Below, piece by piece: positions 25,670 through 35,056 of a stretch of 64,000 nt of DNA. The position numbers and the translations under genes are program-made. The notes beneath the pieces are model-generated. The model worked only from the letters and a program-made list of their open reading frames with translations. It made no database searches and was not told where the DNA came from. Source of the stretch: Trichocoleus desertorum ATA4-8-CV12 (GTDB taxonomy: Bacteria; Cyanobacteriota; Cyanobacteriia; FACHB-46). Position 1 is the first letter of the stretch. Each line of letters begins with the position of its first letter. The stretch spans positions 186,001-250,000 of the forward strand of contig JAHHIL010000001.1 of NCBI GenBank assembly GCA_019358975.1. Reading direction: 5' to 3'.

Positions 25670-27307
25670 ATGAAGATTCCTCGATTGAATATTCCGCTCA
25701 CCGTCATTTTTATTGGCATTCTATTTTCTTTATGCTTACAAGCTTTAGTGCCAAATGATGTCTTTTACAGTGGTGATGGTGGGTTGAAAGCTTTGTTGGC
25801 GAAACAATTTAGTGCTGGAAACTTTCACTTTGATCTGAGGCTACCTGTAAATACCTGGATACAAAGCCTGTGGGACATTGGGCTATATCCCTTTCGGCCT
25901 CCCTTTGTCTATAACGTAGAGAACCGTTACTTTGTTACTTTCCCTTTTACCTTTCCGCTGGTAACTGCTCCTTTTCATGCTCTGTTGGGTTTTAGAGGAC
26001 TCTATGTTGTTCCTTTGGTTTCTACTTGGGTCCTTTGGTTTAGTTTTTATTTAGCCTGTCAACGCTTGAAGCTAGGTAAGATTAGTACTTCGATCGCTCT
26101 AGTTGTCCTAATTTTTACAGCTCCTCTGTCCTTGTATAGTGCGATGTATTGGGAGCATACATTGGCTGTTGCTTTAGCGTTTCAAGGCTTAGCTTTAGCG
26201 CTAGTTCCTCCTGTTAAAGGTCTTTCTACTAGAGATGCAATTTTCAGTGGAGCATTGATTGGCTTAGCTGTATGGTTTAGACCAGAGTTTTTATGCTTGG
26301 TTGGGATCATGCTTGTGTGGCTAGTTGCAACTCAAACCAAACAATTAAAAAAATTTAATTTTGTTGGGCAGAAGGCGATCGCGATCGCGGTTAGTATGAT
26401 GCTGTCAGTGGCAATATTTTTTGGTATCAATCTGCTGGTTTATCAGCATCCTTTAGGAATTCATTCTGTTCAAATCGTTGAAGAATTCACTTTGAGCCAA
26501 CGCTTGCGAACGGCGTTAGATAATCTTAAGCAGTTGCTATTTAGTCTTACTTACTATTTTCCAGTTGTTTTCTTTTCTCTAATCTATACCTGTCTGGCCT
26601 TTTTAGGAGGTAAGTTGAAACTGACTCCTAAAATGCAGGTGATTTTGCTCATCAGCATTTTATTTGTTCTGGCCGTGCCTCTGATTGTGCCTGCCGGTGC
26701 AGGTGGTAAACAATGGGGACCACGTTTCTTACTAATTACGGTTCCACTGATTGCTTTGCTAGTAGCGATGCAACTGAAATCGTTAATGCAAACTCATCAA
26801 CGAAACTTGCAGTTGGCCTTCATGGGACTGCTTGCTGTATTTGGGTTGGTGGGCTTGTATATCAATATCTTCTTAGGAACGGTCGATTTAGCCCGTAACT
26901 ACCAGCTCACTGTACCCGCAGTAGCAGGATTGCGATCGCAACCAAGCTCCATCATTGCGATGTCTCATGAGTATGTAGCCCAGGCGTTAGCGCCCTCACT
27001 GCCTGAGAAAGCATTCTTCCTCACTGAGGCAAACCAAGATGTGAAGCAGCTGAGCACCACGCTATTGTCTCAGGGATACCAAAAGTTTTTGTATGTTTGT
27101 TATCCCTATCGGGACTGTAATACTCCTAAAGCAAGTCTAGATGATTTAAAGTTTTCGCACTCAAATCAACCTTTTACAATGCAGTTCTCGGATTTGGGAA
27201 AGTTTGGTAAGTATCCCATCTACGAAGTTTCTATTCTTCAAAGTTCTAGCATTTCCTCTTCTAGTCACCTAACCACCCCGTCTAACCCCATTAGAAATGA
27301 GGCATGA
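25670..27307 (+). CDS. Polytopic GT-C-like membrane protein
   Basis: 545 residues from the ATG at 25670, which follows AGGGA at four bases. An earlier TTG at 25619 is less likely. It has about eleven hydrophobic segments. The first exported loop carries VFYSGDGGLKALLAKQF, with acidic residues where GT-C enzymes place theirs, followed by an aromatic loop RYFVTFPFTFPL. A C-terminal polar domain with CYPYRDCN follows the last helix. It has the same general plan as the protein at 11918-13567. It is the first gene of the rightward run and overlaps the next gene by 11 bases. A probable lipid-linked sugar transferase of unknown specificity. The gene is AT-rich compared with its neighbours. Confidence 0.65.
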   Translation: MKIPRLNIPLTVIFIGILFSLCLQALVPNDVFYSGDGGLKALLAKQFSAGNFHFDLRLPVNTWIQSLWDIGLYPFRPPFVYNVENRYFVTFPFTFPLVTAPFHALLGFRGLYVVPLVSTWVLWFSFYLACQRLKLGKISTSIALVVLIFTAPLSLYSAMYWEHTLAVALAFQGLALALVPPVKGLSTRDAIFSGALIGLAVWFRPEFLCLVGIMLVWLVATQTKQLKKFNFVGQKAIAIAVSMMLSVAIFFGINLLVYQHPLGIHSVQIVEEFTLSQRLRTALDNLKQLLFSLTYYFPVVFFSLIYTCLAFLGGKLKLTPKMQVILLISILFVLAVPLIVPAGAGGKQWGPRFLLITVPLIALLVAMQLKSLMQTHQRNLQLAFMGLLAVFGLVGLYINIFLGTVDLARNYQLTVPAVAGLRSQPSSIIAMSHEYVAQALAPSLPEKAFFLTEANQDVKQLSTTLLSQGYQKFLYVCYPYRDCNTPKASLDDLKFSHSNQPFTMQFSDLGKFGKYPIYEVSILQSSSISSSSHLTTPSNPIRNEA

Positions 27308-28994
27308 GGCGCTCACGCTTATGTATAAGCAATTTAGAGCCATTAGATTAAAGTTTGCTGTATCCCTAGAGTTGCTGTTGCTTCTAGCGATCGCGATCGC
27401 TGTGCTGCTGCGCCTGCTCAATTTAGGAAGTCGCGAACTCTGGTATGACGAAGTTTTATCTGTACTTCTCTCTACCGGACAGCGCGGGCAGTATCAAAAT
27501 CCTGGAGCCTTACCTATAGTTCTGCAAGACTATGCAGCTCTTTTGCATCTACCCTCTAACGTGGCTGGTTACAGCGCAATAGAAGCGGTGAAGAATGTGA
27601 TCAAAGGAATTCTGAGTGACCCTCATCCCCCACTTTCCTATTTAAGTTTGCATGGGTGGCTATATTTATTTGGCAACAGTGAAATTGCTCTGCGCAGTTT
27701 GGTCGCTCTCCTTAGTATTGCTGCAATTGGCTGTGCTTATGGTTTGGGAAAAACACTGTTGGGACACCGGGGCGGCTTGATTTTGGCGGCCCTCCTCAGT
27801 GTCAATCCATTCTACTTATCTCACTCACTGAATGCTCGTATGTATGGTCCCTTGGTGCTTTGGACGATCCTTAGTGCTTGGGCTCTCCTCCGCTTGATTC
27901 ACCAAGATGATAGACAGCTCCCACAAAGATGGAAGCAATCTTTGTCCTGGCAGCTCTTGTTAATTGGCTCTGTGACGGCAGGACTGTTGACTCAATATCT
28001 GTTTGTGTATTGGGTTGTTACCTTAGCGGCCTTAGTGCTCTATTTAGATTGGCGGCGCTGGTGGCAGTATGCCATACCCTTAACCACTGGCGTTATCTTA
28101 ACCATCCCTTGGGCGGTGTGGGGAACACTACAACAACTACGCAATCGTAGTGATGTTGTGCGTCAAGTTTCGGGTGGGGGGGGGACAGCTGCGATCGCTC
28201 ACCTGCAGGATGTAGCTCAGACTTTAGCCGCTCATCTATTGTTGGGTGATTGGCTCACGAGCTTACCCACGACAAGTATTGTTTTAGCTGGAGTTGGAGT
28301 GATTGCAGTGCTAACGGCCTGCATTGTTTCAGTTTGGCGATGGGGTAAGCATCAATTGCTTGGAACCGCTTGCATTCTAGGCATTTTCCCCCTGCTTTTG
28401 GCCCTAGCTGTGGATACCGTAACTGGTAAGCTCACCATTGGATTTGGCTGGGGGCGAGCTATGATTTTTATCTTGCCTGGTTGCTTACTATTACTCACTC
28501 TAGGGCTAGAACGGTTATCAGCTAGATGGCAAGGACCTGCCGTGGCCGCTCTCTTGCTTCTATACCTAGGTGTTGGAGTAGGCGACTTCAGTTTGAGGCA
28601 GCGTCAAGTGTTTCATGCGGTGGCCGACTTGGTGATGCAAGAGCCAACGACCCCAACGCTGATTGCCATGAACTCTAGCGCTTGGGGCCATGTGTTACGG
28701 CTGGCTTACTACATGCCTCCTAGCGCTCCTGTACAGCTCTTAGCCCAGAAATCCACTGATTTAGCGGCGGCTTTAGCAACGACCTTAACCCCTGAGACGG
28801 CATCATATCCTCGGATTCTCTGGATAGATAGCGCTCGGCCTGTTTGGTCTCGCCCCAGTACAGAATTAGAAAAACAGCAAGTTCAACAAGTGCTGGCTCA
28901 ACAGTACCGCCAAACCCAAACTCAGCACTTAACAGGCACGATGCTTTTGGATGAGTTTACTGTCCGTCTTTATACCCGTTCTTCTGCAACCTGA
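27297..28994 (+). CDS. GT39-family glycosyltransferase (ArnT/PMT-like)
   Basis: A 565-residue polytopic protein. After the first helix LWYDEVLSVL carries the Asp-Glu pair typical of GT39. HPPLSYLSLHGWLYLFG is the conserved second-loop motif, and LNARMYGPLVLW near residue 180 is the usual follow-on. These enzymes transfer a sugar from polyprenyl phosphate to an acceptor at the outer face of the membrane. It overlaps the previous gene by 11 bases, and the next gene starts 10 bases after its stop, so the three are one operon. An internal ATG at 27321 is an alternative start. Confidence 0.82.
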   Translation: MRHEALTLMYKQFRAIRLKFAVSLELLLLLAIAIAVLLRLLNLGSRELWYDEVLSVLLSTGQRGQYQNPGALPIVLQDYAALLHLPSNVAGYSAIEAVKNVIKGILSDPHPPLSYLSLHGWLYLFGNSEIALRSLVALLSIAAIGCAYGLGKTLLGHRGGLILAALLSVNPFYLSHSLNARMYGPLVLWTILSAWALLRLIHQDDRQLPQRWKQSLSWQLLLIGSVTAGLLTQYLFVYWVVTLAALVLYLDWRRWWQYAIPLTTGVILTIPWAVWGTLQQLRNRSDVVRQVSGGGGTAAIAHLQDVAQTLAAHLLLGDWLTSLPTTSIVLAGVGVIAVLTACIVSVWRWGKHQLLGTACILGIFPLLLALAVDTVTGKLTIGFGWGRAMIFILPGCLLLLTLGLERLSARWQGPAVAALLLLYLGVGVGDFSLRQRQVFHAVADLVMQEPTTPTLIAMNSSAWGHVLRLAYYMPPSAPVQLLAQKSTDLAAALATTLTPETASYPRILWIDSARPVWSRPSTELEKQQVQQVLAQQYRQTQTQHLTGTMLLDEFTVRLYTRSSAT

Positions 28995-29004
28995 GGCTTT
29001 CGAG

Positions 29005-30231
29005 ATGAGTATTAGCCAATCCCGTTCTCTTTTAGCGCCTCCTTCTGGCTCTTTGACAATTACTGAGCCAACGGTTGCACATGACCTTGAGCCGAACTCT
29101 CTCGAAGAGCAGTTCTTACCTACGGTTTATTTATCCCTGGTGATTCCCACTTTCAATGAAGGTGAGAATATTGAAGCCTTGATTGAATTGTTGAGTCGGC
29201 TGTTAGATCAGGTGCTACCAGGTAACTATGAATTGATCGTGGTCGATGATGATAGCCCAGACTATACCTGGAAGATTGCTCAAGAGCTGGTGAGCCAGTA
29301 TCCTCAGGTGCGGGTGATGCGGCGGCAACAGGAGCGGGGGTTGTCCACTGCGGTGATCCGGGGTTGGCAAGTGGCTAAAGGAGAAGTGCTCGGTGTCATT
29401 GATGGAGATCTCCAACATCCACCGGAGGTTTTGCTCCAGCTGATTGCAGAGACGCAGCAGGGCGCAGATCTAGCCACAGCAAGTCGCCATGTAGAAGGAG
29501 GTGGCGTTAGTAGCTGGAGTGTGGTGCGGCGTTTTCTATCCCGGGGAGCCCAGTTGGTTGGGCTCGTGATTCTACCGGGTGTAGTAGGTCGAGTCTCGGA
29601 CCCTATGAGCGGCTACTTCTTGGTACGGCGTAGGGCGATCGCCGGGAAAACATTGAGTCCTGTCGGCTACAAAATTTTGATTGAAGTGCTGGGCCGAGGC
29701 GATATCGGGCGAGTAGCAGAAGTAGGCTATGTGTTTCAGGAGCGACAGGGAGGCGAGAGCAAGGTTACTTGGAAGCAGTATGTGGATTATTTGCGTCATT
29801 TAGGGCGCTTGCGTTTGGCATTATCACCCTTTGGTCGCTTCATCCGGTTTGGCTTTGTGGGGCTAACGGGTTTGTTTGTCGATATGTCAGTGTTTTATCT
29901 ACTGCGGGAGGGGCTGCAATTAGGACTGACGAGAAGCAACATCATCTCGGTGGAGTTGGCCATTATTAACAACTTTTTCTGGAATGATGCTTGGACTTTT
30001 AGCGATGTTTCCAGTCGGCAGCAGGGATGGCGACAACGTGCCAAACGGTTGCTGAAATTCAATGTGGTTTGTTTATTGGGTTTAGTCCTTAATACTTTGA
30101 TTGTTAACGGTTTGTATAATGTCTTCCACGTCAACCAATATGCCGCCAAAATGATCGCGATCGCAATCGTGCTGTTCTGGAATTTCTGGATTAACTTGAA
30201 ATTGAGTTGGCGAGTTACCGAAGTCAAATAA
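29005..30231 (+). CDS. DPM1-like GT2 glycosyltransferase fused to a GtrA flippase-like domain
   Basis: 408 residues from the ATG at 29005. GAGG stands eight bases upstream, and an earlier ATG at 28951 would overlap the previous gene. Residues 40-260 form a GT2 domain with LVIPTFNEGENIEAL, VVDDDSPDYTW and the metal-binding GVIDGDLQHPPE. Residues 275-405 form a four-helix GtrA domain (FIRFGFVGLTGLFVDM and NNFFWNDAWTF). The fused protein should make a polyprenyl-phosphate sugar and possibly help move it across the membrane, supplying the GT39-type proteins encoded on both sides. Confidence 0.88.
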   Translation: MSISQSRSLLAPPSGSLTITEPTVAHDLEPNSLEEQFLPTVYLSLVIPTFNEGENIEALIELLSRLLDQVLPGNYELIVVDDDSPDYTWKIAQELVSQYPQVRVMRRQQERGLSTAVIRGWQVAKGEVLGVIDGDLQHPPEVLLQLIAETQQGADLATASRHVEGGGVSSWSVVRRFLSRGAQLVGLVILPGVVGRVSDPMSGYFLVRRRAIAGKTLSPVGYKILIEVLGRGDIGRVAEVGYVFQERQGGESKVTWKQYVDYLRHLGRLRLALSPFGRFIRFGFVGLTGLFVDMSVFYLLREGLQLGLTRSNIISVELAIINNFFWNDAWTFSDVSSRQQGWRQRAKRLLKFNVVCLLGLVLNTLIVNGLYNVFHVNQYAAKMIAIAIVLFWNFWINLKLSWRVTEVK

Positions 30232-30407
30232 GATGCAGGTTAGCGGCAGAAGCAGCATTTTGCTAACAGACGCTTAACCTAAATTCGTGAGAAACTGATT
30301 GACTTGGAGGGAAGCGCTTAGACGAGTTGCTGAGATCGATGGGGGCAATTCATCATCTAAGTGGCTGACCTGCAATTCTTGAAAGCGCTGGCTTTGGGCC
30401 CTGACAC

Positions 30408-32192
30408 TTGAAAACTTTGCTTCACAGCCGCTGGCTGCATCTCCTACTGCTGTTGTTTTGGCTGCTTGTGGGTATAGGGCTACGCTTCCTATGCCTTGAC
30501 TCGAAATCAGTTTGGACGGATGAATTTGCCACTTTGGTGTTTAGCTTAGGGCACAGTTTTCGTACTATTCCGCTGAATCAAGCGATCGCTCTGGATACCC
30601 TCCTGCAACCTTTACAGCTAGAGCCACAAACAAAGGTGGCTGCGGTGTCGGAGCACTTGATGCAGGAAAGCACTCATCCTCCTCTCTATTTTGTGCTGGC
30701 TCATTGGTGGCTGCAATTGTTTCCGTCTCAAGAGGGGTTGGTGTCCATTTGGGCGGCGCGATCGCTCCCTGCCATCTTTGGGGCTGTTTCAATTCCGGCG
30801 ATGTTTGGCTTGGGCTGGCTGGCTTTTGAATCTCCTTTAGTTGGGCATCTGGCAGCAGCGGGGATGGCTGTTTCCCCTTATGGTATCTACCTGGCTCAGG
30901 AAGCGCGTCACTATACCCTGGCTGTGCTGTGGGTGATCGCTTCCTTGGGCTGCTTAGTAGTTGCGCTGCGATCGCTGCGGGTTCATAAACCTTTACCCCT
31001 ACTGGTTGGGTTAAGTTGGGTTGGGGTGAATACGCTGGGTATGGCAACCCATTACTTCTTCGTCCTGTCTTTATTCGCAGAGGCTTTGGTATTACTGGGA
31101 TTTTGGCTTTTGGTGGGGCAAAAAGCTAGGTCCAATCAATCTCATCTGCCCTTCCAGCTACCAGCGCTTAAACTGTGGGGACGAATTTATGCGGTGGTCG
31201 CTGGAACCGTAGCGGGCATCGTCGTTTGGTTACCTGCTTGGCAAGGAGTTTACGGCAATCAGCTGACCGACTGGATCTATAGCGGTACTCGATCTGGGCT
31301 GGGTTGGTTCGATCCAGTGCTACAGGCTTTAGTGGGGTGGATCACCATGCTGGTCTTTTTACCCGTGCAAGCCCCCAATTTTACCCTAGTGATTATGTCT
31401 GGCCTGGGTATGCTGCTGTTTTGTGCCTGGTCAGTCCCGCTAATTTACCAAGGGTTAAAGCAGCAGTGGCAGAAACTCCAAAGCCGATTGGCGCTGCAAG
31501 GATTAGGTGGTTTTGTCCTCAGTGCGATCGCGCTCTTTTTTGGTATTGCTTACGGTTTAGGAACCGAAATTACCAGTGCATTTCGTTTCAGCTTTGTTTA
31601 TTTTCCTGCCGTTGTTGTTTTACTGGCAACCAGCCTAGCTGCTTTTTGGTCTGAGTCCGTCACGCCTCAACCCGAAGTGTCACCACCAAAACCAGCGGGT
31701 AATGTTTGGAAACGGTGGCAACCCAACGGTAAAACAGTGGTGATGATTGTTTGGCTCGTTGGCCTGCTTAGTAGTCTGACCGTTGCGACAGGATTGGGTT
31801 ATCAGAAAACCCATCGCCCTGATGTGGTGGTGCAACATCTTCAGCAAGCGACTCAATCTCCCCCCTTGATCGCGATCGCCCATATGACTCATGGGCAGAC
31901 AGGCAGGCTGATGGGTTTGGCTTGGGAGCTGAAACGCCGACCGATCACAGGGACATTGGCTAATCCCCGCTTTCTGCTAGCCCATCAAGACCAAAATCCG
32001 TTATCGAGTGCGATCGCGCTCCAGCAAACCTTAAGCCAATTGCCTCGCCCGCTGGATCTATGGTTGCTCAACTTTCCCAATCCGGACGAGACACCGAGTT
32101 TAGCCTCTCTCTTAGCGGGAGAGCGTTGTATCGCTGATCCAGAGCACAAGCATCGTACCGATGGCTATCGATACCGTCTGTACCGTTGTTAG
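30408..32192 (+). CDS. GT39-family glycosyltransferase-like membrane protein, non-ATG start
   Basis: About 594 residues. The first exported loop carries SKSVWTDEFATLVFSL with the GT39 acidic pair. STHPPLYFVLAHWWLQLF follows near residue 88, and YLAQEARHYTLAVLW near residue 163. The frame is closed by a stop directly before the TTG at 30408. No ATG occurs before the conserved region, so translation must begin at this TTG, at another TTG at 30417, or at a GTG further on. No clear ribosome site is visible. It lies 176 bases after the GT2-GtrA gene on the same strand and ends the rightward run. Confidence 0.75.
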   Translation: MKTLLHSRWLHLLLLLFWLLVGIGLRFLCLDSKSVWTDEFATLVFSLGHSFRTIPLNQAIALDTLLQPLQLEPQTKVAAVSEHLMQESTHPPLYFVLAHWWLQLFPSQEGLVSIWAARSLPAIFGAVSIPAMFGLGWLAFESPLVGHLAAAGMAVSPYGIYLAQEARHYTLAVLWVIASLGCLVVALRSLRVHKPLPLLVGLSWVGVNTLGMATHYFFVLSLFAEALVLLGFWLLVGQKARSNQSHLPFQLPALKLWGRIYAVVAGTVAGIVVWLPAWQGVYGNQLTDWIYSGTRSGLGWFDPVLQALVGWITMLVFLPVQAPNFTLVIMSGLGMLLFCAWSVPLIYQGLKQQWQKLQSRLALQGLGGFVLSAIALFFGIAYGLGTEITSAFRFSFVYFPAVVVLLATSLAAFWSESVTPQPEVSPPKPAGNVWKRWQPNGKTVVMIVWLVGLLSSLTVATGLGYQKTHRPDVVVQHLQQATQSPPLIAIAHMTHGQTGRLMGLAWELKRRPITGTLANPRFLLAHQDQNPLSSAIALQQTLSQLPRPLDLWLLNFPNPDETPSLASLLAGERCIADPEHKHRTDGYRYRLYRC

Positions 32193-32216
32193 GCAATTGG
32201 GTGTTAGAAATTGGGC

Positions 32217-32828
32217 TCACTTGGAAAACTGCACCTGATAAGCCGTTAGTTCCAAGCCAGAAACAGAGAGTTCAATGGCCTCACAAGTCCAAGTTGTAGA
32301 TTGCAACTGCTGGAACGCCAACTCCGTCAGTAAAATCTCATTCGATCGTGCTAGGTCTTCCCCTAGTTTGGAAGCCAAATTCATTTCATTGCCGTACAGA
32401 TCTTCGCCCGCTACCAACAACACTTCTCCGTAGCCGATGCCAATGCTAGCGTACAAATCCATTGCATCTGGTAATCCAGAATTGACAGTCGCTAAGCTTT
32501 TTAAGATATCTAGCCCAGCATTCACCGCTAATACAACTTCTGGGAAAACAGCAAATAAATTATCAGCTTCTTGCTTGATCACAGTACCTTGGTGCTGTTC
32601 GACTAGGGGGGTGGCGATCGCACTTAAGCGATGAATCATAGCCAAGAAATGAATAATGCCATGCCGAATCGTAAGCCGAGAAAAGCCTGACATATCCAAT
32701 ACCAGAATTGCGTGAGTTTCGGCAAAAATGGTATGAATTTGAGCGTCAATTTCAGCGATTTTTTCGGGGTACTCGTTGCGAGCTTGAAGGAGGCGGTGCA
32801 ATTCAGCTTTGGTGTTTTGAGAGTGCAT
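32217..32828 (-). CDS. Class III nucleotidyl cyclase-like domain protein, probably degenerate
   Basis: A 203-residue single domain. AILVLDMSGFSRLT gives the first metal Asp (about 45) and IKQEADNLFAVFP the second (about 89), although the usual Gly before it is Ala. Further on YGNEMNLASKLGED keeps the Asn (about 150), but the transition-state Arg of active cyclases is Lys (about 154). So the metal site may be intact while catalysis is doubtful. No sensor domain is attached. It stands opposite the last GT39 gene, and on the far side the thioredoxin gene ends 54 bases upstream on the same strand. It may bind nucleotides without cyclising them. Confidence 0.72.
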   Translation of the reverse strand: MHSQNTKAELHRLLQARNEYPEKIAEIDAQIHTIFAETHAILVLDMSGFSRLTIRHGIIHFLAMIHRLSAIATPLVEQHQGTVIKQEADNLFAVFPEVVLAVNAGLDILKSLATVNSGLPDAMDLYASIGIGYGEVLLVAGEDLYGNEMNLASKLGEDLARSNEILLTELAFQQLQSTTWTCEAIELSVSGLELTAYQVQFSK

Positions 32829-32882
32829 AGGCTTAGGAGGGATACGGCGATCGCGACTACTCTAGCAACCCTCGCATCCTGC

Positions 32883-33212
32883 CTACGAATTTCTGGAAAC
32901 AAACGGTTGTAAACGTTGCACAATCTGTTTCGCCTGCATCACACCTTCTATGCGATCGATCGGCTGTCCATCCTTAAATAAGACCAGCGTTGGCAGCGCA
33001 TGAATTTGGTATTGAGATGCCAATTCTGGATAGGTTTCTGTGTTGATTTTTACGACACGCAATTGTTCCTTCATTTGAGCATTGACCTGCTCTAAAATCG
33101 GAGCCATAACTTGGCAAGGGCCACACCAAGGCGCATAAAAATCTACTAGCATTGGTAACTCAGAACCAGATAACAATTCTTGAAAGTTACTGAACTGTTT
33201 TTTGGTAGCCAT
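32883..33212 (-). CDS. Thioredoxin
   Basis: 109 residues from the ATG at 33212. An earlier in-frame ATG at 33236 would add eight residues. LVDFYAPWCGPCQVMAP holds the redox-active WCGPC. IHALPTLVLFKDGQ contains the cis-Pro, and DRIEGV follows. Full length and all key residues are present, so it is an ordinary cytosolic disulfide reductant. It is encoded singly, 54 bases upstream of the cyclase-like gene on the same strand. The Shine-Dalgarno evidence for either start is weak. Confidence 0.92.
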   Translation of the reverse strand: MATKKQFSNFQELLSGSELPMLVDFYAPWCGPCQVMAPILEQVNAQMKEQLRVVKINTETYPELASQYQIHALPTLVLFKDGQPIDRIEGVMQAKQIVQRLQPFVSRNS

Positions 33213-33301
33213 AGGACACAACCAGTTGCGGATCATTGCATTGATCCTAGTACAAATCCTTTGTAGCTCATCTGTCCTCGGTTAAGCAGCCCATCGGTTA
33301 A

Positions 33302-34147
<846 letters not shown>

Positions 34148-34297
34148 CGGGTGTAGGGCAACTGTAGGGAAATCCTCTGTGGTTGCCTGCAAAAATTGAA
34201 TTCTGGAGAAAACTGCCTTCAGCAAGCTAAAACTGTAGAACAGGACCCTGATAATTTGAGGGGCAAATCTCAGGTGAGATACTGCTGAGGCAAAGCC

Positions 34298-34885
34298 ATG
34301 AAGAATGACGATAAAAGTGCGATCGCCCGTGAACTCAGAAATCATGCTCTGATTCTGGGCAGCTTCATTATCTGTATTTGGTTGCTAGAAATTATTGATT
34401 TGTTCGTTTTAGGTAACGCTCTCAACCTCTACGGTATCCGCCCTCGTAGTATTAGCGGCTTGCGGGGCATTCTGTTTGCACCGTTTTTGCATGGAGGTTT
34501 AGGGCACTTAATGGCGAACACCATCCCTTTCCTAGTTTTGGGATGGTTTGTGATGCTCCGAGAAATCAGCGACTTTTTTATCGTTAGTCTGATTACAATC
34601 CTGGCCAGTGGCTTGGGTGTGTGGTTGTTTGGCTCCGCTAATTCGATTCACATTGGAGCCAGCGGTGTTGTTTTTGGCTACTTCGGCTTTTTATTGTCAC
34701 GGGGTTACTTTGAAAGAAGCGCAGTGGGGATCGCCTTTTCACTTCTAGTCGGTACTCTCTATGGCAGCTTGATCTGGGGAGTGCTGCCTATTCGTAATGG
34801 CATCTCTTGGGAAGGCCACTTGTTCGGTTTTCTAGGTGGACTTCTAGCAGCGCGTCTTTTAGCCCAACGTAAAAAGTCCATTTGA
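34298..34885 (+). CDS. Rhomboid-family intramembrane serine protease
   Basis: A 195-residue protein with about six hydrophobic segments. IGASGVVFGYFGFLLSRG gives the catalytic Ser at about 122, and ISWEGHLFGFLGGLLAARL gives the catalytic His at about 174. HGGLGHLMANTIPFL in the first loop has the conserved His and Asn. The complete dyad argues for an active protease that cuts substrates within the membrane. It is encoded alone after fabG, with 150 bases between. Substrate unknown. Confidence 0.9.
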   Translation: MKNDDKSAIARELRNHALILGSFIICIWLLEIIDLFVLGNALNLYGIRPRSISGLRGILFAPFLHGGLGHLMANTIPFLVLGWFVMLREISDFFIVSLITILASGLGVWLFGSANSIHIGASGVVFGYFGFLLSRGYFERSAVGIAFSLLVGTLYGSLIWGVLPIRNGISWEGHLFGFLGGLLAARLLAQRKKSI

Positions 34886-34935
34886 CGGGTTCAAGCTGAT
34901 TTTGAGTGCAGCCCGTTGAGTTTTGTAGGAGCCTG

Positions 34936-34968
34936 AAAAAAGGGTGAGCCTAATATTAAGCCCACCCT
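34936..34968 (-). terminator. Rho-independent terminator of the YsnF/AvaK stress-protein gene
   Basis: Read leftward, AGGGTGGGCT pairs with AGGCTCACCCT around an AT-rich loop, followed by a run of six T. It lies about 90 bases past the stop of the stress-protein gene at 35057. On the plus strand the hairpin lacks a T-run, so it serves mainly the leftward gene. Confidence 0.8.
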
Positions 34969-35021
34969 TGATCACACTAGCAATCTGCTCTGGTTGCAAT
35001 GCACCATCAGCTAACTATCTG

Positions 35022-35054
35022 GTTAGGCCAGAGTTAGGCCAGAGTTAGGCTAGG
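35022..35054. repeat. 11-bp tandem repeat, three units
   Basis: GTTAGGCCAGA occurs at 35022-35032 and 35033-35043, followed by a variant GTTAGGCTAGG at 35044-35054. The run sits directly after the stop codon of the leftward stress-protein gene. It is short and probably slippage-derived. Confidence 0.75.
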
Positions 35055-35056
35055 GT

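Noticed and set aside
34941-34968. Rightward terminator for the rhomboid gene
   Set aside because: The hairpin exists, but the T-run is present only on the leftward strand.
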